This document shows, piece after piece, positions 6,551 through 11,119 of a DNA stretch of 11,119 nucleotides. This stretch comes from CAZEVY01 sp964515555. Its GTDB lineage: Bacteria; Acidobacteriota; Terriglobia; Bryobacterales; Bryobacteraceae. The position numbers and the translations under genes were made by a program. The stretch lies in the NCBI GenBank assembly GCA_964515555.1, contig CAZEVY010000141.1:1-11119 (forward strand), written 5' to 3'. Each line of letters begins with the position of its first letter. The first letter of the stretch is position 1. The notes below the pieces were generated by a model. That model had not been told where the DNA came from. It ran no database searches and was given only the letters and a program-made list of their open reading frames with translations.

Positions 6551-7813
6551 TCACGCCAGCGCCGCCAGCAGCCGGTCGATGTCCGCGTCGTTGTTGTAGA
6601 CGCTCGGCGACACCCGCATCCCGGGAATCACGCTCACGTCGCCCTTCGGCCCCGTGAACTCCCAGCGCCGCATGGCCACCACCGTTCCGCCGAACGCCTT
6701 GCGCAGCTTCGCCGACGTCGCGGCGTAGTCGCTCACCCGGAAGCTAACGATGGGCGTGTCGTTCCCAGCGGGTGTAAGCGCCGGGTACCCCAGCCGCGGC
6801 ATCTCCTTCTGCAACCGCTCCGTCAGCGCCTTCGCGTGCGCGCGAATGTTCGCCACCCCCAGTTCCCGTATGTACTGGAGCGCCGCGTGCGCGCACGTCC
6901 CGCCCACATACGAAAAGCTCCCCGACTCGTACCGCGCCGCGCCCGGCCGCAACTGGAACTGCGCGTCGGTCTGGGCTCCCCCCGGACTCGAATACTGCCG
7001 CACGCCGTAGCGCGACCGCTGGAGCTTCTCCTGCAACTCCTCCTTCACGAACAGAAACCCGAACCCGAAGTCGCCCATCAGCCACTTGTAGGCGCCGCAG
7101 GCCGCGAAGTCGATCCCCATGGCGCGCACGTCGATGGGCGTCGCGCCCGCGCCCTGGATGATGTCGGCGTACAGGTAGGCGCCGTGCTGATGCGCCGCCG
7201 CCGCCGTGCGCCGTACGTCGTGCAAATACCCGTTGATGTTGGACACCAGCGCCAGCGACACCAGCCGCGTGTTCCGGTCGATGGCTCGCTCCATGTCCTC
7301 GGCGTGCACCGCCCAGCGCCCGTCGATCTCCCTGTACCGCACGATGCGCAGCTCGATGCGCCCCTCGCGTTCCAGCATCCGGTACATGTACTTCGAGGCC
7401 TGGTAATGCAGGTCGTCGATGACGACGTTTCCCTTGGCCTCGCCCAGCCGCAACCCCGCGATGACGATGTTCTCGCCGTCGGTGGTGCTCTGCGTGAAGG
7501 CGATCTCGCTCGGCCGCGCGTGGATGAGCTCGGCGAACATTTGTTTGGTCGCCAGTTCCTCGGCGCCGAACGGCGAGCTCCCGCCGCCGCCTTCGCCGTA
7601 GCCGCGGAACCGGATGTGACGCTCCATCGCCGCGATGGAGCGCACGCTTAATGGATGGTAGTCCGCCGCGGTCAGCCACAGGCGATTCTTCAGCCACGGA
7701 AAGTCTTCGCGGACCTTGCCCCAATCGACGGGCTTCGCGGTTTGCGCCGCATTGGCGGCGAGCGCGGACGCCGGGGCGCCCCTCAGCAGGTCGCGCCTGG
7801 CGAGCTTGGGCAT
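6551..7813 (-). CDS. Class-V-fold PLP-dependent aminotransferase with Tat-type N-terminus
   Basis: The product has 420 residues of the class V aminotransferase fold (cysteine desulfurase / isopenicillin-N epimerase / kynureninase superfamily). Visible sites are the STTDGEN cofactor-phosphate loop (109-115), D217 and Q220 in YADIIQGAGATP (pyridine nitrogen and phenolate contacts), the Schiff-base lysine K243 in GAYKWLMG, 23 residues after Q220 as in SufS/CsdB, and the C-terminal RVSPSVYNNDADIDRLLAAL block (400-419) with carboxylate-binding R400. The N-terminus PKLARRDLLRGAPASALAA has a twin-arginine motif and a short hydrophobic stretch, suggesting export in folded form or a degenerate leader. 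The start at 7813 is fixed by AGGAGGTG 3 bases upstream; a reading from 7924 would overlap the upstream gene. It is the last gene of the minus-strand cluster. The substrate cannot be assigned: the cysteine loop of desulfurases is not apparent, so racemase, lyase or epimerase activity is as likely as transamination. Confidence 0.9.
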   Translation of the reverse strand: MPKLARRDLLRGAPASALAANAAQTAKPVDWGKVREDFPWLKNRLWLTAADYHPLSVRSIAAMERHIRFRGYGEGGGGSSPFGAEELATKQMFAELIHARPSEIAFTQSTTDGENIVIAGLRLGEAKGNVVIDDLHYQASKYMYRMLEREGRIELRIVRYREIDGRWAVHAEDMERAIDRNTRLVSLALVSNINGYLHDVRRTAAAAHQHGAYLYADIIQGAGATPIDVRAMGIDFAACGAYKWLMGDFGFGFLFVKEELQEKLQRSRYGVRQYSSPGGAQTDAQFQLRPGAARYESGSFSYVGGTCAHAALQYIRELGVANIRAHAKALTERLQKEMPRLGYPALTPAGNDTPIVSFRVSDYAATSAKLRKAFGGTVVAMRRWEFTGPKGDVSVIPGMRVSPSVYNNDADIDRLLAALA

Positions 7814-7816
7814 GTG

Positions 7817-7824
7817 CACCTCCT
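7817..7824 (-). promoter_or_regulatory. Strong Shine-Dalgarno site of the aminotransferase gene
   Basis: AGGAGGTG on the minus strand, 3 bases before ATG at 7813 (6-7 bases counted from the GGAGG core), fixes the start. It abuts the intercistronic stem-loop at 7825-7856, so folding could affect ribosome access. Confidence 0.8.
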
Positions 7825-7856
7825 GGCGCCGGGCCCGGTCGCGCGATGCCGGCGCC
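7825..7856 (-). other. GC-rich stem-loop filling the spacer between reductase and aminotransferase genes
   Basis: GGCGCCGG (7825-7832) and CCGGCGCC (7849-7856) form a perfect 8-bp all-GC stem with a 16-base loop. It occupies nearly all of the 44-base gap between the reductase stop codon and the ribosome binding site of the next gene. No U-tract follows, so it is more likely a processing, stability or translation-tuning element than a terminator. The structure is seen in sequence; the role is inferred. Confidence 0.5.
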
Positions 7857-7857
7857 T

Positions 7858-9357
7858 TCAGGCTTTCGCCGAAATTGAATCCACCCAGCGTCCGGCGGCG
7901 TCCACCGTGCGCACGCGATACCACACGCCGCCGGAATGACTCGCCGGAGCGGCTTCATCGGTGACGGTGAACGGCTCCTCGGTCGCCTGCGGACGGAAGG
8001 GCACGGTGGCGATCTTCTCCTCGCGCCGGTAGATCTCGTAGCGCGCGATCGGGTCGCCGCCGGCGAACGCCGTGCTCCACGACACCTTCGATCCCTTCTC
8101 CAGCCGCTCGACCTTAACCGTCTGCGGCGCCAGCAGCCCGCTCGACACGCGCTGGAAGAAGTTGTTGTCGGAGCCGTGCAGCTGCGTCGTCCGATCCTCG
8201 ATCTCTCGCCGCCGCGCGGCGCTCATCGGCTCGTTCGTCTGACAGGCCGCCAGATTCGCGGCCAACTGGTCGCGCCCGGGATCGTTGTTGCGGTCGATCA
8301 GGCCGATGCCGGCGATCAGCGTCGCCACGCCCGGCGCCCCGAGCGTGTAGTGCAGGAAGTCCTTGTAGTCGACCTTGCCCGGCTGTCCGACGCTGAGCAC
8401 GCTCTGTCCCGGCCGGCTCGCGTAGCGCTTCTCGAGGCCGTACATGGCGCCGTCGGCGAAGACCTTCATGCCGATCACGCCCATGCCCTTGGCGGCGGCC
8501 ACCGGTACGGAGTTGGTCTGGTGGCAGAAATAATGCCGGTCGTTGGGATTGATCGCCACCAGCAGCGTCTCCAGGTCCCCGCGCTTGTCGCGCCGCATGG
8601 CGTGCATGTGCGCCGTCGGATTCTCGTGGCCGGTGATGCCGAGGTGGCGGATGTACTTCTTGTGGCCCGGGTTCAGACCGGTGCGATTGGTGCCGTCGCG
8701 GAAGTCGATCAGACCGGCCAGCGCGCCAACGCGCGGGGACTCGCCGGGATTCTCGAGTCCGTCAAAAACCGACTCGGCGTCGGCCTCGTCCCGCAGCGAG
8801 TGGATCTGCATCAGATCGAGGTAGGCCCCTTCGGGGATGAATCCCTTGCCGTCGCCGAAGAACTGCGTGAGGGCGCGCATCAGGTCGTCGATGGCCGTCG
8901 CGCCGCCGCCGGCCGAGCGCCCGCGGGGACGTCCGCCGTCACGGACCACCGAGTCTCGCAGACCCGTCTTGGTCGCCAGGAACAGCCGGCCGCGGAGAGC
9001 CGCGTCGTAGCCGGGCTCGCCCGGAATCAGGTTGAGAATCCGGAAGGCTTTGTGATAATTCCGCTGGCTGAGCTGATAATTATTGGCGGTTTCGAGGTAC
9101 GTCATGCCCAGGCGCACCGCCTTGACGACGATCTCTACGCCCTCGTCGCCCGGCAGCTCCCACATGACCTTGTTGCCGCCGGCCAGTCCGAAGGTGGTCA
9201 CCTCCCGGCCCGTGCGGCCGAGCGGCCGCGTGAGCCATTTCTTCTCCGCCGGATGCGCCCAGGCGGCGAAGCGTCCGGAAAGCGGCAGGAACGTGGTCGC
9301 CATCGCGGGCGCCGTGAACAGGCGCGCGAGCTGGCGGCGCGAGAGCTTCTCCGTCAT
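7858..9357 (-). CDS. Tat-type aldo/keto reductase with C-terminal fibronectin-III-like domain
   Basis: The product has 499 residues. Residues 1-35 form a twin-arginine signal (SRRQLARLF, then a hydrophobic stretch to AAWAHPAE). Residues about 42-375 are an aldo/keto reductase TIM barrel beginning LGRTGREVTTFGLAGG. The catalytic tetrad is placed at E89 and Y94 in YLETANNY, K130 in FLATKTG and H186 in LMQIHSL; the usual Asp is replaced by Glu. HLGITGHE (238-245) and GVIGMKVFADGAM (293-305) are typical barrel strands. Residues about 408-499 look like a fibronectin type III domain (VKVERLEKGSKVSWS, RYEIYRRE, WYRVRTVDAAGR), which is unusual on a reductase. The start at 9357 overlaps the kinase stop codon as ATGA, pointing to translational coupling; upstream in-frame sequence to 10026 only shadows the kinase gene. 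Export would require loading of NADP(H) in the cytoplasm. The substrate is unknown, and loss of activity because of E89 is possible. Confidence 0.9.
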   Translation of the reverse strand: MTEKLSRRQLARLFTAPAMATTFLPLSGRFAAWAHPAEKKWLTRPLGRTGREVTTFGLAGGNKVMWELPGDEGVEIVVKAVRLGMTYLETANNYQLSQRNYHKAFRILNLIPGEPGYDAALRGRLFLATKTGLRDSVVRDGGRPRGRSAGGGATAIDDLMRALTQFFGDGKGFIPEGAYLDLMQIHSLRDEADAESVFDGLENPGESPRVGALAGLIDFRDGTNRTGLNPGHKKYIRHLGITGHENPTAHMHAMRRDKRGDLETLLVAINPNDRHYFCHQTNSVPVAAAKGMGVIGMKVFADGAMYGLEKRYASRPGQSVLSVGQPGKVDYKDFLHYTLGAPGVATLIAGIGLIDRNNDPGRDQLAANLAACQTNEPMSAARRREIEDRTTQLHGSDNNFFQRVSSGLLAPQTVKVERLEKGSKVSWSTAFAGGDPIARYEIYRREEKIATVPFRPQATEEPFTVTDEAAPASHSGGVWYRVRTVDAAGRWVDSISAKA

Positions 9358-10211
9358 GGTGTCAAATCTAGCACAGCGGCCGCAGCGCCGAGGATCGCGC
9401 CGCGGTCGCCCAGCGCCGCCGGGACGATGGGCGTTTCCGCCGCGAAGCGGTTGATCGTCCGGTGCGGCGTCATCTCGCGCAGCCGGGTGAACAAAGGGTC
9501 GCCGATCCGAGACATCCCGCCGCCGATCACGATAATGTCGGGGTCGAGCAGGCTGACGACGCCGCCCAGCCACGCCGAAAGCATCTCGCAGACCTCCAGC
9601 AGCGCCATGGGGTCCTCGGCCGCCAGCCGCTCGGGCGCCTTTCCGCGGCGCGCCAGGGCGACGCCGGACGCCAGCGCCTCGATGCAGCCCGGCACCCCGC
9701 AGTTGCACACCGAAGGGCTCCGCCAGTCGATGGTGACGTGACCGCCCTCGCCGGCGGCGCCGTTCTTGCCGTGGTGGATGCGGCCGTCGAGCACGATGCC
9801 GCTGCCGATGCCGGTCGAAAGCGTCACGTAGAAGACCGTCGAGTAGCCGCGCGCGGCCCCGTAGCGGGCCTCGGCCAGTCCGGCGGCGTTGGCGTCGTTC
9901 TCCACCAGGCACGGCACGCCGTGGCGCGCGGCCACCAGCTCGGCCAGCGGAACGTTCAGCCATCCGGGCAGATTCGGCGGATTGAACACCACGCCGGTCT
10001 TGGGATTCAGCGGTCCCGGCACGCACAGGCCGATGGCGGCGACGTCCGGCGTCATCAACTCGTCGATGACCGCGTGGAGCTGGCCGAGGGAGACGTCGTA
10101 GCCTTCGGCGGCGCGCGTCGGCGCCGTGTAGGTTTGCAGGAATTCGGTCTGTTGGTCGACACGGGCGCCGGCGATCTTCGAACCGCCGACATCGACCCCG
10201 AGAGCGATCAT
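9354..10211 (-). CDS. ROK-family sugar kinase
   Basis: The 285-residue protein is presumably a cytoplasmic ATP-dependent hexose or N-acetylhexosamine kinase. It opens with the ATP-phosphate loop GVDVGGSK (5-12). ENDANAAGLAEARYGAARG (104-122) contains the catalytic Asp D106. The ROK zinc site is complete: H158 in GEGGH, and C169, C171 and C176 in CNCGVPGC, followed by E178 of the sugar-contacting signature. DPDIIVIGGGMS (223-234) is the second nucleotide-binding region. There is no N-terminal helix-turn-helix, so it is a kinase and not a ROK repressor. It is slightly shorter than typical glucokinases of about 300-320 residues, mostly after the zinc site. The start at 10211 lies 4 bases after the archaemetzincin stop with a weak GAGCGG upstream; its own stop overlaps the reductase start. 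Glucokinase is the default guess; N-acetylmannosamine or N-acetylglucosamine kinase is also possible. Confidence 0.92.
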   Translation of the reverse strand: MIALGVDVGGSKIAGARVDQQTEFLQTYTAPTRAAEGYDVSLGQLHAVIDELMTPDVAAIGLCVPGPLNPKTGVVFNPPNLPGWLNVPLAELVAARHGVPCLVENDANAAGLAEARYGAARGYSTVFYVTLSTGIGSGIVLDGRIHHGKNGAAGEGGHVTIDWRSPSVCNCGVPGCIEALASGVALARRGKAPERLAAEDPMALLEVCEMLSAWLGGVVSLLDPDIIVIGGGMSRIGDPLFTRLREMTPHRTINRFAAETPIVPAALGDRGAILGAAAAVLDLTP

Positions 10212-10215
10212 CCGC

Positions 10216-10765
10216 TCACGATATCACGCGCCGCCGGGCCGTCGCGCACCATTCGCAGAAGCTCGCCGGTTTCACGTCCAGCCGCTCGACGGCGTGCGTT
10301 GACGACATTACGCAGTTCCAGCGGTCGCAATGGCGGAGCCCGAACGTGTGGCCGATCTCGTGCAGCGCCTCCTTCAACAGGCGCTCCTCGAAAAGCGCCT
10401 CGTTTGCCGGCAGACCGTAGAACTCCTCGCGCAGCCGGTGGGACGACACCAGCGCGCAGCGCCCGCCGACCTGCGCCTCTCCGAAGACGAAGGTGAAGAT
10501 CGGGACATAAAGGTCCAGCGCGGTGACGCCGAGCAGCCGGTCGGCGCCGGTGGGGCGGCCCTCCCGGGCCGCGCCGGGACTCCCGGCCCCGCCATCGCCG
10601 ATTCGCGCCAGCAGCGCCGTCGAATAATACTGGCCTCGCGCGCCGTCATAAGCCGGCTCGGCGTCGACGGCGTCGTCGCGCACCCGGCACTCCACGTCCA
10701 GCGCGCGCTCGATCCCGGCAGCCAGCTTTGCCAGACCGGGCCCGTTCCGGCCCACCGGCACCAGG

Positions 10766-10776
<11 letters not shown>
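10216..10776 (-). CDS. amzA: Archaemetzincin family zinc metalloprotease
   Basis: The 186-residue protein has no signal peptide and is presumably cytoplasmic. The family signature is complete: H139-E140 and H143 (HEIGHTFG), the third zinc ligand H149, C150, C155, M157 (metzincin Met), then C174 and C177 of a CxxC, probably forming the second structural zinc site. Sixteen residues separate M157 from C174, where the published motif, as I remember it, has 17. Upstream, RGQYYST (47-53), LLGVTALDLYVPIFTFVFGEA (81-101) and LVSSHRLREEFYG match archaemetzincin core strands. A Gly/Pro-rich loop at about 60-77 looks like an insertion. Family members occur in archaea, vertebrates and scattered bacteria; substrates are mostly unknown. 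The start at 10776 overlaps the end of the activator gene by 11 bases, and the kinase follows after 4 bases, so translation is probably coupled. Family assignment is very secure; function is not. Confidence 0.93.
10555..10587. other. Two adjacent GC hairpins inside the archaemetzincin gene
   Basis: GCGGCCC/GGGCCGC (10555-10561 with 10566-10572) and GCCGGGA/TCCCGGC (10573-10579 with 10581-10587) lie side by side. They fall in the DNA that encodes the variable Gly/Pro-rich loop of the protease. They may be a remnant of a small palindromic element inserted in frame, or chance in GC-rich DNA. Confidence 0.3.

Positions 10777-11119
<343 letters not shown>

Noticed and set aside
6744..7958. Second minus-strand frame of 404 codons over the aminotransferase gene
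   Set aside because: It is a frame-shifted shadow rich in Arg/Gly/Ala. The other frame holds the PLP lysine and the full fold signature.
7936..9741. Plus-strand open frame of 601 codons opposite the reductase and kinase genes
   Set aside because: The opposite strand encodes two proteins with catalytic motifs and an ATGA-coupled junction. The plus-strand translation is His/Arg/Val-rich without any domain.
9358..10026. N-terminal extension of the aldo/keto reductase frame
   Set aside because: It overlaps the ROK kinase in another frame and reads as Arg/Gly-rich nonsense. The Tat signal at 9357 and the ATGA overlap identify the true start.
4664..10211. A sialic acid catabolic locus joining the sialidase-like gene and the ROK kinase
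   Set aside because: The two genes are in separate transcription units with unrelated genes between them, no lyase, epimerase or transporter is present, and the sialidase assignment is itself doubtful.

Overview
This window looks like chromosomal DNA from an acidobacterium, most plausibly the Bryobacterales/Solibacter branch. The DNA is GC-rich. It carries a very large Oar-like TonB-dependent receptor with an N-terminal carboxypeptidase-regulatory-like domain, two enzymes with twin-arginine-type N-termini, and a DUF4126 membrane protein. That placement is inferred from gene content, not from a marker gene. There are nine protein genes, one of them cut by the right edge. I see no rRNA, tRNA, CRISPR array, insertion sequence or phage gene.

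Left part (1-4663), all on the minus strand. A small exported Ig-like protein with a C-terminal membrane helix (12-599) has its own extended -10 promoter and a strong ribosome binding site. The Oar-like receptor (708-4409) comes next and ends in a textbook intrinsic terminator (651-685). The 254-bp spacer upstream of the receptor is rich in small structures: a probable promoter, an imperfect dyad over its -10 box, an exact tandem CACGTACGT repeat, and a run of five TAGCTNN-type heptamers that can fold into a hairpin.

Middle (4664-6534). A secreted sialidase-fold (BNR/Asp-box) protein on the minus strand and a DUF4126 membrane protein on the plus strand diverge from a 59-bp spacer.

Right part (6551-11119), all on the minus strand. 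It reads as one tightly packed operon. In order of transcription it holds the C-terminal end of an NtrC/Fis-type sigma-54 activator, a bacterial archaemetzincin overlapping it by 11 bases, a ROK-family sugar kinase 4 bases further on, a Tat-type aldo/keto reductase with a C-terminal fibronectin-III-like domain (ATGA overlap), and a Tat-type class-V aminotransferase 44 bases further on, with a GC-rich hairpin filling that gap.

The most unusual content is this five-gene cluster. It joins a rare metalloprotease family to a sigma-54 activator, a sugar kinase and two apparently exported cofactor enzymes. No pathway is evident, and a shared function is inferred from gene spacing alone.
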